From: Lentzea pudingi
GTDB taxonomy: Bacteria; Actinomycetota; Actinomycetes; Mycobacteriales; Pseudonocardiaceae
Direction: 5' to 3'
NCBI RefSeq assembly: GCF_014646255.1
Contig: NZ_BMNC01000002.1
Coordinates: forward strand, 186,001 to 250,000
Length of the DNA stretch: 64,000 nucleotides
Shown: positions 45,046-56,655 of the stretch, in pieces
Layout: every line of letters starts with the position of its first letter
How positions within the stretch are numbered: the stretch's first letter is position 1
Translations under genes and position numbers: made by a program
Notes under the pieces: generated by a model
Told to the model about the DNA's origin: nothing
What the model saw: the letters and a program-made list of their open reading frames with translations, nothing else
Database searches by the model: none

Positions 45046-47370
45046 CTACCTGGCCGCGTCGAGCACCGCCCGTTCGATCCGGCGCCGATCGAGCTCGGCG
45101 CCCGCGATGCTGAACGAGTCGACGACCGTCGCGCCCAACGTGGACACGCGCGCCCACTGCACGTCGGCGCCGCACTGTTCGAGCGCTCCCGCGACGCGGT
45201 GCAGCAGCCCGATCCGGTCGGCGGCACGCAGTTCCAGCACCACCGCTCCGGTCGACTCGTCGTCGAACCACAGCACGCGAGCGGGCGGCGGGTCGAGCGG
45301 CGGGCCGCCGTAGTCGCGTTCCTTCGCGGCGAGCTTGTCGGCCAACGGCAACGAGCCCTCGATCGCCCGGGAGAGCTGTTCGCGCAGCAGAGAAGCGTCC
45401 GGCAGCGAACCGAACCGCGGCGACACCGTGAACGCGTCCACCGTCGCACCGCCGTGTGAGCGCAACGTCGCCGCGTGGACCTCCAGCGAGTTCAGCGCGA
45501 GCACGCCGGCGGCCTTCGAGAGCACGCCCGGACGGTCCGGCGCGAGCACCGTCACGACCGCCGCGTGGTCCTGCTTCTCCAGCAGCACTTCCGGCTTTCC
45601 CGACGCCGCAACACGTTCCGCCATCGCCACGTGCACGGGGTCGAGCGGTTCCGGCTTGGGCAACGCCTCCCCGGCCATCGCCGTGCGGCAGCGGGCGACC
45701 AGGTCGGCCATCAGCGCGGCCTTCCAGTCCGTCCACACGCCGGGCCCGGTCGCGATGGAGTCCGACTCCGCCAGCGCGTGCAGCAGTTCCAGCAGAACAG
45801 TGTCGCCGCCGAGCGTCTCGACGACCCGGTGCACGGTCGCCTCGTCCTCGACGTCACGCCGGGTCGCGGTGTGCGGCAGCAGCAGGTGGTGGCGGACCAT
45901 CGCGGACAACGTCTCGACGTCCTGCGGCCACAACCCGATCCGCTCGCCGATCTGGGTCGCCAGCGCGGCTCCCACCTCGGAGTGGTCCTGCTGGCGGCCC
46001 TTGCCGATGTCGTGGATCAACGCGCCCAGCAGCAGCAGGTCGGGCCGTGCCACCGTGGTGGCGAGCCGTGCGGCGTGCGCGACGGTCTGCACGAGATGCC
46101 GGTCCACGGTCCACATGTGCGCGGCGTCGCGCGGCGGCAGGTCCCGCACCGCGCCCCACTCGGGGAACAGCCGGCCCCACAAACCCGTGCGGTCCAACGC
46201 TTCCACGACGTCCACGAGCCCGTTGCCGCTGCCCAGCAACGCCAGCAGCTCCTCACGCGCCTCCCGCGGCCACGGCTGGCGCAGCTCCGGTGCGGAGTCG
46301 GCGAGCCGGGTCAGCGTTCCGGCCGCGATCGGGTGCTTGCTGCGCGCCGCCGCCGTCGCGACACGCAACAACAACGCCGGGTCACGGCTGGGAACCGCGT
46401 CACGGGCGAGAGACACCTCAGACCCGTGCAGCACAACGCCTTCGTCCAACGGCCTGCGCGGCGGCTGGCCGCGGAGGAACGCGCCGAGGCCTCGTTTCGG
46501 AGCGGCGGCGCGAGCGGCCCGCACAGCCACGTCGAACGCGTAGACGACCGTGCGTGCGGCAGAAGAAAGCGAACGGGCGAGAGCGAACCGGTCCGCCAGC
46601 CCCAGTGCGGAGGCCACCTCGTCGCCGTCCTGCGCCCGCAGCACGTCACGGGGTTTCCGCGCCACCCGGCGGAGTTCGGTGCGCACGTCCAGCAGCAACC
46701 GCCGTGCCTCGTCGACGTCGGCGGACGGCCGGTCCACCAGCTGCGCGAGCGACAGCGCGTCCAGGATCGTGAGGTCCCGCAGTCCCCCGCGGCCGTGCTT
46801 GAGGTCGGGTTCGACGCGGTGCGCGATCTCGCCGCTGCGCGACCAGCGCTTCTGCGACGACTCGGCGATCTCGTCCAGCCGGTTGCGGACGTTGCCGCGC
46901 CACGCCTGCCGCGCGCCGTCCGCGAGCTTCTGCGTGACCTCGGGATCACCGGCGATGTGCCGGACGTCCAGCAGCCCCAGCGCCGTGCGCAGGTCACCGG
47001 CGGCGACCCGGAGCGCCTCCCCGACCGTGCGGACGGAGTGGTCGAGCCCGATGCCGGAGTTCCAGAGCGGGTACCAGAGCTTCTCGGCGATCTCATCGAT
47101 GTTCTTGACGCCGTTGTGCACGAGAACCAGGTCGAGGTCGGAGTAGGGCACGAGCTCCCGCCGCCCCAGCCCGCCGACCGCCACGAGCGCGACACCCGTT
47201 CCGGATATCCCCGCTCCCCCCGCGTGTTTGGTGAGCCAGAACTCGTGCAGGTCCACGAGTGCCTCGCGCAGCGGTTCGGCGGTCAAGCGACGACGACCTG
47301 GCACGAGCAGCCTTTCGCGTGCTCGCACCAGGTCGTCAGCCGTGACGACGGCCGTTTCGTTGTTCTCCAC
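45046..47370 (-). CDS. glnD: [Protein-PII] nucleotidylyltransferase GlnD
   Basis: A 774-residue bifunctional enzyme that modifies and demodifies the PII protein in response to nitrogen. The nucleotidyltransferase motif is GGLGRRELVPYSDLDLVLVH; the HD hydrolase site is HDIGKGRQQDHS; two ACT domains follow (for example VLAPDRPGVLSKAAGVL). In several actinomycetes this protein adenylylates rather than uridylylates PII. The GTG at 47370 is the family start. Last gene of amtB-glnB-glnD. Confidence 0.95.
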   Translation of the reverse strand: MENNETAVVTADDLVRARERLLVPGRRRLTAEPLREALVDLHEFWLTKHAGGAGISGTGVALVAVGGLGRRELVPYSDLDLVLVHNGVKNIDEIAEKLWYPLWNSGIGLDHSVRTVGEALRVAAGDLRTALGLLDVRHIAGDPEVTQKLADGARQAWRGNVRNRLDEIAESSQKRWSRSGEIAHRVEPDLKHGRGGLRDLTILDALSLAQLVDRPSADVDEARRLLLDVRTELRRVARKPRDVLRAQDGDEVASALGLADRFALARSLSSAARTVVYAFDVAVRAARAAAPKRGLGAFLRGQPPRRPLDEGVVLHGSEVSLARDAVPSRDPALLLRVATAAARSKHPIAAGTLTRLADSAPELRQPWPREAREELLALLGSGNGLVDVVEALDRTGLWGRLFPEWGAVRDLPPRDAAHMWTVDRHLVQTVAHAARLATTVARPDLLLLGALIHDIGKGRQQDHSEVGAALATQIGERIGLWPQDVETLSAMVRHHLLLPHTATRRDVEDEATVHRVVETLGGDTVLLELLHALAESDSIATGPGVWTDWKAALMADLVARCRTAMAGEALPKPEPLDPVHVAMAERVAASGKPEVLLEKQDHAAVVTVLAPDRPGVLSKAAGVLALNSLEVHAATLRSHGGATVDAFTVSPRFGSLPDASLLREQLSRAIEGSLPLADKLAAKERDYGGPPLDPPPARVLWFDDESTGAVVLELRAADRIGLLHRVAGALEQCGADVQWARVSTLGATVVDSFSIAGAELDRRRIERAVLDAAR

Positions 47371-47388
47371 GGACCGTCTCCCCAGTTG

Positions 47389-49067
<1,679 letters not shown>

Positions 49068-49113
49068 TTCGACCTCCACTGCACGTCGGTTGCAGGGAGC
49101 ATCGAGATGTCCT

Positions 49114-49183
49114 GTTTCACCGAGCCGCGTGGAACGTTTCGCGGAGGTGAACTGTGGGGGCGACGTTGTTACGTCCGCGTTTC
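49114..49183 (-). promoter_or_regulatory. Candidate GlnR box region upstream of amtB
   Basis: On the minus strand GAAAC (49183-49179), six bases and GTAAC (49172-49168) match the GlnR half-site pattern gTnAc/GaAAc with 6-bp spacers. Two further GAAAC sites, at 49140-49136 and 49118-49114, are exactly 22 bp apart, the expected distance between like half-sites. The GlnR pattern is from established knowledge of Streptomyces; binding here is inferred. Confidence 0.45.
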
Positions 49184-49242
49184 ACGGCGTTCAACGCCTC
49201 GATTCGACCCCCTCACGGGAGCCTCCTGGTTACCGTGGGCTG

Positions 49243-49953
49243 ATGCGGGCCTTCCTGATCGTGCTGGTGGTCGTCCCCTGTTCGTTGCTCGCGACACTCG
49301 CCGTGATCGGGTACAAGCTCCTGCACGCCTTCCCGGTGCAGCAGGGCGTCGAAGCACCCTCCACCGCTCCGCCGGAGCCGTCCGTGCACGGGCTGGGCGT
49401 CTCCCGGACGAAGGAGGGCGGGTGGACCCTGCTGACGTACTGGCAGATGAAGGACGCGGGCGGTCCGGCCACGTGCGCGGTCGCTCACGACCGCTACGCG
49501 TACCCGACGATCCACGACACCGGGCGCAGCGCCATGACGCTGGCGATGACGCCGAGGTCCGACCAGGCGGTCACCCTCACCGAGGTGCGCGTGCGGGTCG
49601 TGAGCACCGAGCCCCTCCCGCCCGCACCGCACCACCTGGCCCACTGCGCCGGTGACGACCGGCCCCCGGTGGTGCGCGCGGAGGGCCGCGACGGTGAGGT
49701 CGTCAACGCCGGGGTGCCCGCGCGGGAGGTGGGCCCGGACGGCTTCCGCCAGGACATCGCGGTCGAGGTGACCGGTACGCGGACGGCGAGGTGGCAGGTC
49801 GAGGTGGACCTGACGATCGACGGAGTGCCGGTGACGAAGGTGATCACGAAGGACGAGAGCTCGCGCCCGCTGGTCACGGCCCCCGTACCGGCCGACGTCG
49901 CCGGGCACACCGTCTGGTGCGACCACGCCTTCCGCGTCGGCGAGAGGTGCTAG
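49243..49953 (+). CDS. Hypothetical membrane-anchored protein
   Basis: A 236-residue protein with one N-terminal hydrophobic helix (about residues 3-23) and a large extracytoplasmic part. No domain is recognised. Cysteines occur in ATCAVAHD, AHCAGDD, VWCDHAF and the C-terminal GERC, consistent with disulphides. The ATG at 49243 is the start; it is divergent from amtB. A perfect hairpin follows the stop. Confidence 0.7.
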   Translation: MRAFLIVLVVVPCSLLATLAVIGYKLLHAFPVQQGVEAPSTAPPEPSVHGLGVSRTKEGGWTLLTYWQMKDAGGPATCAVAHDRYAYPTIHDTGRSAMTLAMTPRSDQAVTLTEVRVRVVSTEPLPPAPHHLAHCAGDDRPPVVRAEGRDGEVVNAGVPAREVGPDGFRQDIAVEVTGTRTARWQVEVDLTIDGVPVTKVITKDESSRPLVTAPVPADVAGHTVWCDHAFRVGERC

Positions 49954-49973
49954 CGGGCCGCCCGCCACAGCAC

Positions 49974-50003
49974 CGTGCCCCCGGTGCGAACACCGGGGGC
50001 ACG
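49974..50003. terminator. Bidirectional hairpin terminator
   Basis: CGTGCCCCCGGTG (49974-49986) pairs perfectly with 49991-50003 around a CGAA tetraloop. It lies between two convergent genes. Confidence 0.88.
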
Positions 50004-50016
50004 GGCGTGACCTGAC

Positions 50017-51552
50017 TCAGGCGACCGAGAACGGCCCCGCCGGGATCCGCGGCTTCACGGACATGGGCGACGGCCCGGCCGGCGGCTCGACAGCGGCACA
50101 CGAGGTGCCGTTGCGCGGCAGCTTCAGCGAGACGAGGTACTCGTTGTTGATCTTCAGCGTGCACTCGCTGCGGTCGTAGACGCCGTGGCCCCAGCCTTCG
50201 TAGGTCACGAAGACCGTGGTGTCACGGGACTGACGGTGCGCGTTGACAGCCCACTCGTACGCCGTCGCCGGGTCGTGCTTGGCGTTGGTGAGCAGGATCT
50301 TCGGCGCGTTCTTGATCTTCAGCGTGCGCTGCGGGTTCGTGGCCTTCGGGAACCCGACGCAGCCCATCATGGCGCCGTGGCCGAGCGAGGAGCCACGCGT
50401 GTTCGGCGCGATCCGGTACTCCGACTTCGTCAGCGACTGGTACTCGCCCCACGAGCTGACGCGGAGGTTGTAGTCGTTGCAGAAGATGCCGGGGAACGGG
50501 TTGTCGAACGTCTCCTCGGCCGCGAAGGCCGAGAACGCGGACTTCGGGGCCTGCGCGCCGTCGATGATCTGCTTGATCTGGTTGGCGAAGCCCTTCCAGT
50601 TCGGGCCGTAGGCCATGCTGACCACACCGCCGCCGAGGTCCTCCGGCGTCATCTTGGCGGTCGGGTCCCACGGAGCGGGCACCTCGCCGCGCTCGGCCTT
50701 GGCCAGCAGGTCCTTCCAGATCTTGCGGAGGTCCTGGCCGTGGAACGGCGACGACGCGTCGCGGTCGTTCCACTTGATCCACTCGTTGAACGAGTCCTCG
50801 GCGGTGCGGGCCTCGGAGTCGAGGAACTGCTTGGTGCCGAGGCTGTGGTCCATGTTGGAGTCGATGATCATGGCGCGGATGTTCTTGCCGAAGCGCTCCG
50901 CGTAGTGCTGACCCATGATCGTGCCGTACGAGATGCCGTAGTAGTTGATCTTCTTCTCACCCAGCGCCCGCCGGATGGAGTCGATGTCCTGCGCCACCTC
51001 CGCGGTGGAGGCGTTGTCGAAGATCGCGCCGGACTGCTTGCGGCAGTCCTCGCGCAGCGCCTTGTTGAACACGACCAGCGCGTCGAACTCGGCTCTGGTC
51101 TTCGGGTAGCTCGACGGCGTCTTCCGCAGCAGTTCCGCCGAGCACTTGATCGGCGCGCTGCGCGCGACACCACGCGGGTCGAACCCGATGACGTCGAACT
51201 TGTCGATGATCTCCTTGCTGAAGTACCCGTCCGCGAACATCGAGAAGTCGACGCCCGACCCACCCGGTCCACCGGGGTTGATCACCATCGCGCCGATGCG
51301 CTGGGACGGGTCGGCCGCCTTGAGACGTGACACGGCCAGCTTGAACTTTTCGCCGTTCGGCTTCTTGTAGTCGATCGGCAACTCGAGGAAGCCGCAGTCG
51401 ACCGTCGGCTTCTCCTCACACGGCTTCCAGTCGATCGCGCCGACCTTGTACTCCGGCTGCCCTTCCGGAGCCGCGATCGCGACCTGACTCGCGCCCAGAA
51501 CTAGAGCGGAACTGGCGATCGCGGCGCCGAAGACGCGCACCATCGGTTGCAT
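50017..51552 (-). CDS. Secreted alpha/beta-hydrolase, tripeptidyl-aminopeptidase type
   Basis: A 511-residue exported serine hydrolase of the S33 family (SlpD/SlpE and Streptomyces Tap relatives). A signal peptide covers about residues 1-28. The oxyanion region is INPGGPGGSG, the nucleophile elbow GISYG, and a C-terminal TAP-like segment ends with the catalytic histidine near YEGWGHGVYDRSEC. The ATG at 51552 has GGAGG 6 nt upstream. It probably trims peptides outside the cell. Confidence 0.92.
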   Translation of the reverse strand: MQPMVRVFGAAIASSALVLGASQVAIAAPEGQPEYKVGAIDWKPCEEKPTVDCGFLELPIDYKKPNGEKFKLAVSRLKAADPSQRIGAMVINPGGPGGSGVDFSMFADGYFSKEIIDKFDVIGFDPRGVARSAPIKCSAELLRKTPSSYPKTRAEFDALVVFNKALREDCRKQSGAIFDNASTAEVAQDIDSIRRALGEKKINYYGISYGTIMGQHYAERFGKNIRAMIIDSNMDHSLGTKQFLDSEARTAEDSFNEWIKWNDRDASSPFHGQDLRKIWKDLLAKAERGEVPAPWDPTAKMTPEDLGGGVVSMAYGPNWKGFANQIKQIIDGAQAPKSAFSAFAAEETFDNPFPGIFCNDYNLRVSSWGEYQSLTKSEYRIAPNTRGSSLGHGAMMGCVGFPKATNPQRTLKIKNAPKILLTNAKHDPATAYEWAVNAHRQSRDTTVFVTYEGWGHGVYDRSECTLKINNEYLVSLKLPRNGTSCAAVEPPAGPSPMSVKPRIPAGPFSVA

Positions 51553-51665
51553 GGAATTCCTCCCTGGATCCCCGAACTTCCGGGAGGAACGCTTCCACCG
51601 ATCGTGTGACGCAGACAACCAACTGAGGTAGGGATCAGAATCAGACCGTGGTCGTACAACCACCG

Positions 51666-52658
51666 TCAGTTAGTCGTTTTGGCCCACAACGCCCGCAGGT
51701 GGGATACGCCGTCACTCGTAGGGGTGCCGACGATTCGGAGGCGTGCCATTCCTCCGTCCGGATAGATGTCGAGACGGACGGCCGTCGCCTCGGTCGCCTC
51801 CACGACGAACCGGTGCCGCGTGTCGGGCTGCAGCCGGGTGCGCGGCAGCAGGTCGAACCACGCGTCCGGGTCCGCGCGCTCGTCGCAGCCCCGGACCGAC
51901 GCCCAGCCCGGCGCGTTGCCCTTGAAGTGGCTGGTGTCGAGCTCGACCAGCCGCACGACACCGGGTGCGGCGAGCCGGAGCGACACCCAGTCGTTGCCGT
52001 CGTCACGGCGGCGCGCGGTCTCCCAGCCCTCCCCCATCACCGTGGCCTGCCCAGGGGCGATGAGGTTGTTGGGCGAGCTGTAGAACATGTTGCTGCAGCC
52101 GGTGACGACAGCGCCGTTCTCCAGCGCGGCGAGGTCGACGCCACCCACGAGCAGACGCGGGTCCGCGATCGGTTCGCCGTGCACCCGCAACCGCGCCACA
52201 CCGCCGTCGGGATCGATGGTCAGCCGTACGTGCGTGACGCGGCGGCCTTCACCCACGTCGAAGAAGTGCTTCTCGTCGCCCTTCAACGCGGTGCGTTCGA
52301 CCAGCGGGAACCACTCGGTGATCTCGCCGGCGCTCGGGTACCCGTCGACCTGGGCGCCCTCGACCCAGCAGAACGGCGGGTAGTTGCCCTTGAAGAACGC
52401 CGTGTCGACGACGATCCCGCGCACGACGCCGGGCATGCCGAGCCGGACCACGGCCTGGTCGACGCCCTCCTCACGCCGCCGCCGGGTCTCCCAGCCGTCG
52501 TAGACCTGGCCTTTGTGGCCGAAGGTGTAGGTCTGGTAGACCGGCTCGGCGGGCTTGATCAGGTTCTCCCGCTCGGCGAACAGCTCGTCGTTCGCCCACA
52601 CCACACCACCGCCGGCCGCGCGCGAGGCGAGGTCGGGAAGCCGGGTCCACTCGGTCAT
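51666..52658 (-). CDS. alc: Allantoicase
   Basis: A 330-residue enzyme that splits allantoate to ureidoglycolate and urea. It is built of two similar domains, each with the [12 protein letters not shown] / [12 protein letters not shown] motif, which is diagnostic for the family. The ATG at 52658 overlaps the allantoinase stop by 4 bp. It is the last gene of the hyi-glxR-gcl-glxK-allB-alc run. Confidence 0.95.
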   Translation of the reverse strand: MTEWTRLPDLASRAAGGGVVWANDELFAERENLIKPAEPVYQTYTFGHKGQVYDGWETRRRREEGVDQAVVRLGMPGVVRGIVVDTAFFKGNYPPFCWVEGAQVDGYPSAGEITEWFPLVERTALKGDEKHFFDVGEGRRVTHVRLTIDPDGGVARLRVHGEPIADPRLLVGGVDLAALENGAVVTGCSNMFYSSPNNLIAPGQATVMGEGWETARRRDDGNDWVSLRLAAPGVVRLVELDTSHFKGNAPGWASVRGCDERADPDAWFDLLPRTRLQPDTRHRFVVEATEATAVRLDIYPDGGMARLRIVGTPTSDGVSHLRALWAKTTN

Positions 52659-53944
52659 GCTTCTCCTCTTCTGAGCAGCTTGCCTTGCGTTGTGCTGATC
52701 TCCTTGCCACGCAACCATGTCTGCCGCACGACTCCGTGCAACGTGCGACCGTGGTACGGCGTGACGGGGTTGCGGTGGTGGAGCTTGTCCTTGTCCACCA
52801 CGAAGGTCTCGTTCGGCGCGAAGACCACGAGGTCCGCGTCCTTGCCGGCCTCGATGGCGCCCTTGGTCTCCAGCCCGACCTGCCGCGCGGGATGCGTGGA
52901 CATCCAGCGGACGACGTCGGTGAGGTGGAAGCCGCGTTCCCGTGCGCCCGTCCACACCGCCGGGAGTCCGAGCTGCAACGACGCGATGCCGCCCCACGCC
53001 GTCGCGAAGTCGCCTTCCTTCAGCTCCACCGTGCTCGGCGAGTGGTCGCTGACGACCAGGTCGATCACACCGTCGCGCAGGCCCTGCCACAGCGCCTCGC
53101 GGTTCTCCGCCTCCCGGATCGGCGGGCAGCACTTGAACTCCGTCTGCCCGTCGTGGATCTCCTCGGCGGTGAACGTGAGGTAGTGCGGGCAGGTCTCGGC
53201 GGTGATCGGCAGGCTCTCGCGCTTCGCGGCCTCCAGGATCGCGAGCGCGTCGGACGACGAGAGGTGCAGGATGTGCGTCCGCGCACCGGTCTTGCGGGTC
53301 AACGCCACGACGTCGCTGATCGCCTTGTTCTCGGCTTCGCGCGGCCGTGAGGCCAGGAACCCCAGGTAGTCCGGTTCCGAGTCACGGACCGTGTGCGCGT
53401 CCTCGGCGTGCACGATCGTCAACGCGTCGAGCGTCGCCAACTGCCTGAGCGCCGCTTCCAACTCGTCAGTGGTGACGGCGGGGAACTCGTCCACCCCCGA
53501 GTGCAGCAGGAAGCACTTGAAGCCGAAGACGCCGGCCTCGTGCAACGGCTTCAGGTCGGCGAGGTTGCCGGGGACGATGCCGCCCCAGAACCCGACGTCC
53601 ACCGAGACGGTCGCCGCGGCCTTGCGCTTGATCTCCAGCGCGGCCGTCTCGACCGTCGGCGGGATGCTGTTGAGCGGCATGTCGATGATCGTCGTGACGC
53701 CACCGGCGGCCGCGGCCCGAGTGGCGGTCTCGAAGCCCTCCCACTCGCTGCGGCCTGGGTCGTTGACGTGCACGTGGGTGTCGACCAGGCCTGGCAGCAG
53801 CACCTCGTCGTCCGCGAGGTGCACGACGTTCGGCGAGTCGATGTGCGGCTCGACGGCGACGATCCGCCCGTCGGCGACGCCCACGTCGCACGCGATCTCG
53901 CCCTGCGGGGTCACGACCCTGCGGGCGCGGAAGACCAGGTCCAT
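52655..53944 (-). CDS. allB: Allantoinase
   Basis: A 429-residue metal-dependent amidohydrolase opening allantoin to allantoate. Metal and carboxylated-lysine sites are seen in [43 protein letters not shown] and VVSDHSPS. The ATG at 53944 has GAGGGAC just upstream. It overlaps alc by 4 bp. Confidence 0.95.
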   Translation of the reverse strand: MDLVFRARRVVTPQGEIACDVGVADGRIVAVEPHIDSPNVVHLADDEVLLPGLVDTHVHVNDPGRSEWEGFETATRAAAAGGVTTIIDMPLNSIPPTVETAALEIKRKAAATVSVDVGFWGGIVPGNLADLKPLHEAGVFGFKCFLLHSGVDEFPAVTTDELEAALRQLATLDALTIVHAEDAHTVRDSEPDYLGFLASRPREAENKAISDVVALTRKTGARTHILHLSSSDALAILEAAKRESLPITAETCPHYLTFTAEEIHDGQTEFKCCPPIREAENREALWQGLRDGVIDLVVSDHSPSTVELKEGDFATAWGGIASLQLGLPAVWTGARERGFHLTDVVRWMSTHPARQVGLETKGAIEAGKDADLVVFAPNETFVVDKDKLHHRNPVTPYHGRTLHGVVRQTWLRGKEISTTQGKLLRRGEA

Positions 53945-53949
53945 GTCCC

Positions 53950-54954
53950 TCACTGTGACACCCAGTCGCGGGCGATGCGACCGCCGAGAACGCCCAGGAG
54001 CGAATCGGCCCGGGCCATGCACCGGCTGACGTCCGGTTCGACGTCCACCAGCGCGTAGGCGGCCTTCAACCCCAGGTCACCGGGTTCGACCGAGCACTGT
54101 CCCGCCACCGCGACCACCGGCACGTCGCCCGAGGCCTTCACGACCCCGTACGGCGCCTTGCCGTGCCGGGTCTGCGCGTCGAGCGAGCCCTCGCCCGTGA
54201 TCACCAGCGACGCGTCCGCGACGGCCTCGCCGAACCCGGCCAGTTCCAGCACCACCTCGATGCCGGGCCGAAACCGGGCGCCGAGCACCGCCAGTGCCGC
54301 GAACCCGATCCCGCCGGCCGCTCCCGCGCCGGGCAGTGCGGCGTGCTCCGGCCCGACGCGGTCGGCGAAGGCCCTGAGCCGTGCTTCGAGGATCTCCACC
54401 TGCTCGGGTGACGCGCCCTTCTGCGGCCCGTACACCGCCGCCGCACCGGACGGCCCGAGCAGCGGGTTGTCGACGTCCGAGGCCAGCACCAGGTCGACGC
54501 CGGCGAACGACGCCCCGCCCAGCGCCTCCAGCATCCCGGCGCCGCCGTCCGTGCACGCGCTGCCGCCCAGCCCGAGCACGATCGTCGTGCAGCCGACGTC
54601 CAGCGCGGCTTTCAGCAGCTCCCCGACGCCGTAGCTGGTGGCGTCCAGCGGGGCGGGCCGCTCCAGCAACGTGAGCCCGGCCGCCGACGCCACCTCGACC
54701 ACGGCGGTCGTCCCCTTGACCGCGACGGACGCGGGCACCGGCCGGCCGACCGGACCGGTGACCCAGCGCCCCACCTTCACGAACCCGGCGGCGACGGCGG
54801 CGTCGACGGTCCCGTCGCCGCCGTCCGCCACCGGGAGGCAGCGCACGTCCACGTCCGGGGCCGCCTCCCGCAGGCCGCGCGCGACGGCGGCGGCGACCTG
54901 CGGGGCGGTGAGCGATCCCTTGAACTTGTCCGGCGCGACGATCACCCGTGTCAC
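53950..54954 (-). CDS. glxK: Glycerate kinase
   Basis: A 334-residue kinase of the GarK/GlxK family feeding glycerate into glycolysis. [32 protein letters not shown] and [16 protein letters not shown] are diagnostic. The GTG at 54954 overlaps the gcl stop by 4 bp. It is the final step of the glyoxylate-to-glycerate route encoded in this operon. Confidence 0.95.
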   Translation of the reverse strand: MTRVIVAPDKFKGSLTAPQVAAAVARGLREAAPDVDVRCLPVADGGDGTVDAAVAAGFVKVGRWVTGPVGRPVPASVAVKGTTAVVEVASAAGLTLLERPAPLDATSYGVGELLKAALDVGCTTIVLGLGGSACTDGGAGMLEALGGASFAGVDLVLASDVDNPLLGPSGAAAVYGPQKGASPEQVEILEARLRAFADRVGPEHAALPGAGAAGGIGFAALAVLGARFRPGIEVVLELAGFGEAVADASLVITGEGSLDAQTRHGKAPYGVVKASGDVPVVAVAGQCSVEPGDLGLKAAYALVDVEPDVSRCMARADSLLGVLGGRIARDWVSQ

Positions 54955-56651
54955 GGCAGCGGCTCGAATTCCTTCATCGCGGCGATCGAGGTGCCGTTCG
55001 CGGTGTTGCCCTCGCGTTCGATCATGATCTCCACGAGGACCGGGCGGCTGGTCCGGTCCGCTTCCTTGCGCGCCCACTCGAGCGACGTGCGGATCTCGCT
55101 CGGATCGGCGACCCGGATGCCGGAGCAGCCGTAGGCCTCCATGATCTTCACGTTGTCCGAGCCGCTGGTGTCGTAGTGGATGTCGACCTCGTACTTCATG
55201 TCGTAGCCACCGTGGTCCTCGGCCATCCTGATCAGGCCCAGGTACTCGTTGTTCAGCATGATCAGCACGAACGGCACGTCGTACTGGGCGCCGACCGCGA
55301 GCTCCTCCACGAGGAACTGGAACGAGTAGTCGCCGACGACACCGACGACCTCGGCGTCCGGCCGGGCCTTCTTCACGCCGATCGCCGCCGGGATCTCCCA
55401 GCCGAGCGGACCGGCCTGGCCGCAGACCTGGTAGTGCCGCGGCTTGTGCGCCTTCTGGTGCTGGCCGGACCAGATCTGGTAGAGCCCGATGGCCGTGACG
55501 AAGTAGGTGTCCGGGCCGTAGAACTCGTTGATCTCCTTGAAGACCCGCGGCGCCTTGACCGGCACGGTGTCGAAGTCTTCTCGCCGCAGCAACTTCCGCT
55601 TGAGCTCCTGGCAGCGCTCGACCCAGGCTCCAGCCTCACGCGGGCCACGAGCCTTCGCCTTCTCGAGGAGAGCCTGCAGGAACACCTTGGTGTCCGCGAC
55701 GATCCCGAGGTCGGGCCCGAAGACCTTGCCGATCTGCGTCGGCTCGACGTCGACGTGGATGAACTTGCGGTCGCCGCGGTAGGTCGCGAGGTCACCGGTG
55801 TGCCGGTCGCCGAACCGTGCGCCCAGCGCCAGCACCAGATCGCTCTCCAGGAACGACGCGTTGCCGTAGCGCTGCGAGGTCTGGATGCCGGTCATGCCCG
55901 CGTAGAGCGGGTGGTCCTCGTCGAGCGCGCCCTTGCCCATCAGCGTGGCCTGAACGGGGATCTGCAGGAACTCAGCCAGGTCCAGCAGCTCGGCGGACGC
56001 CTCGCCGAGGATGACACCGCCACCCGCGAGCAGCAGTGGACGTTCGGCGGCCAGCAACATCTCCAGCGCGCGCTCGACCCGTGCGTCACTCGGCGCGATT
56101 TTGGGCACGGGCAACGGTTCGTCGATCGTGGAGTCCCACTCGATCTCCTGCTTCTGCACGTCGATCGGCAGGTCGATCAGGACCGGGCCAGGGCGGCCGG
56201 AGCGGGCGATCCGGAACGCCTCGCGGAAGATCCACGGCATCTGCGCGGCTTCCTTGACCTGCACCGCCCACTTCGTGACGGGCGCGGCGATCGAGACGAT
56301 GTCGACGGCCTGGAACGCCTCCTGGTGCAGCTTGGAGACCGCGGCCTGGCCGGTGATGCACAGGATCGGCACGGAGTCGGCCTGCGCGGTGTACAGACCG
56401 GTGATCATGTTCGTGCCGGCCGGGCCCGAGGTGCCGATCGCGACACCGACGTTGCCGGTCGTGCGCGACCAGCCGTCGGCCATGTGCGTGGCGCCTTCCT
56501 CGTGCCGCACGATGAGGTGCTCGATCGAGCCGTCCTGCTCCATCGCCTTGTACAGCGGGAGGATCGCGGCACCGGGGCAGCCGAACACGACGTCGATGCC
56601 CTCGGACTTGAGGACCTCGACGACCGCTTGCATGACTGGGATCTTCGGCAT
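54951..56651 (-). CDS. gcl: Glyoxylate carboligase
   Basis: A 566-residue ThDP enzyme that condenses two glyoxylates to tartronate semialdehyde with CO2 release. The Gcl-like parts include FGCPGAAILPLYK, GTSGPAGTNMITGLY, LHQEAFQAVDI and the ThDP motif GDYSFQFLVEELAVGAQ. It is shorter than E. coli Gcl (593). Residue 51 is Glu (RHEEGATH) where E. coli Gcl has Val51. The neighbours glxR, hyi and glycerate kinase support the Gcl call; a related ThDP carboligase is less likely. Confidence 0.9.
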   Translation of the reverse strand: MPKIPVMQAVVEVLKSEGIDVVFGCPGAAILPLYKAMEQDGSIEHLIVRHEEGATHMADGWSRTTGNVGVAIGTSGPAGTNMITGLYTAQADSVPILCITGQAAVSKLHQEAFQAVDIVSIAAPVTKWAVQVKEAAQMPWIFREAFRIARSGRPGPVLIDLPIDVQKQEIEWDSTIDEPLPVPKIAPSDARVERALEMLLAAERPLLLAGGGVILGEASAELLDLAEFLQIPVQATLMGKGALDEDHPLYAGMTGIQTSQRYGNASFLESDLVLALGARFGDRHTGDLATYRGDRKFIHVDVEPTQIGKVFGPDLGIVADTKVFLQALLEKAKARGPREAGAWVERCQELKRKLLRREDFDTVPVKAPRVFKEINEFYGPDTYFVTAIGLYQIWSGQHQKAHKPRHYQVCGQAGPLGWEIPAAIGVKKARPDAEVVGVVGDYSFQFLVEELAVGAQYDVPFVLIMLNNEYLGLIRMAEDHGGYDMKYEVDIHYDTSGSDNVKIMEAYGCSGIRVADPSEIRTSLEWARKEADRTSRPVLVEIMIEREGNTANGTSIAAMKEFEPLP

Positions 56652-56655
56652 GTGT

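Noticed and set aside
54951..56651. Assignment as acetolactate synthase because of Glu51
   Set aside because: Overall sequence and the hyi-glxR-glxK neighbours fit glyoxylate carboligase; the Glu is reported as a finding instead.
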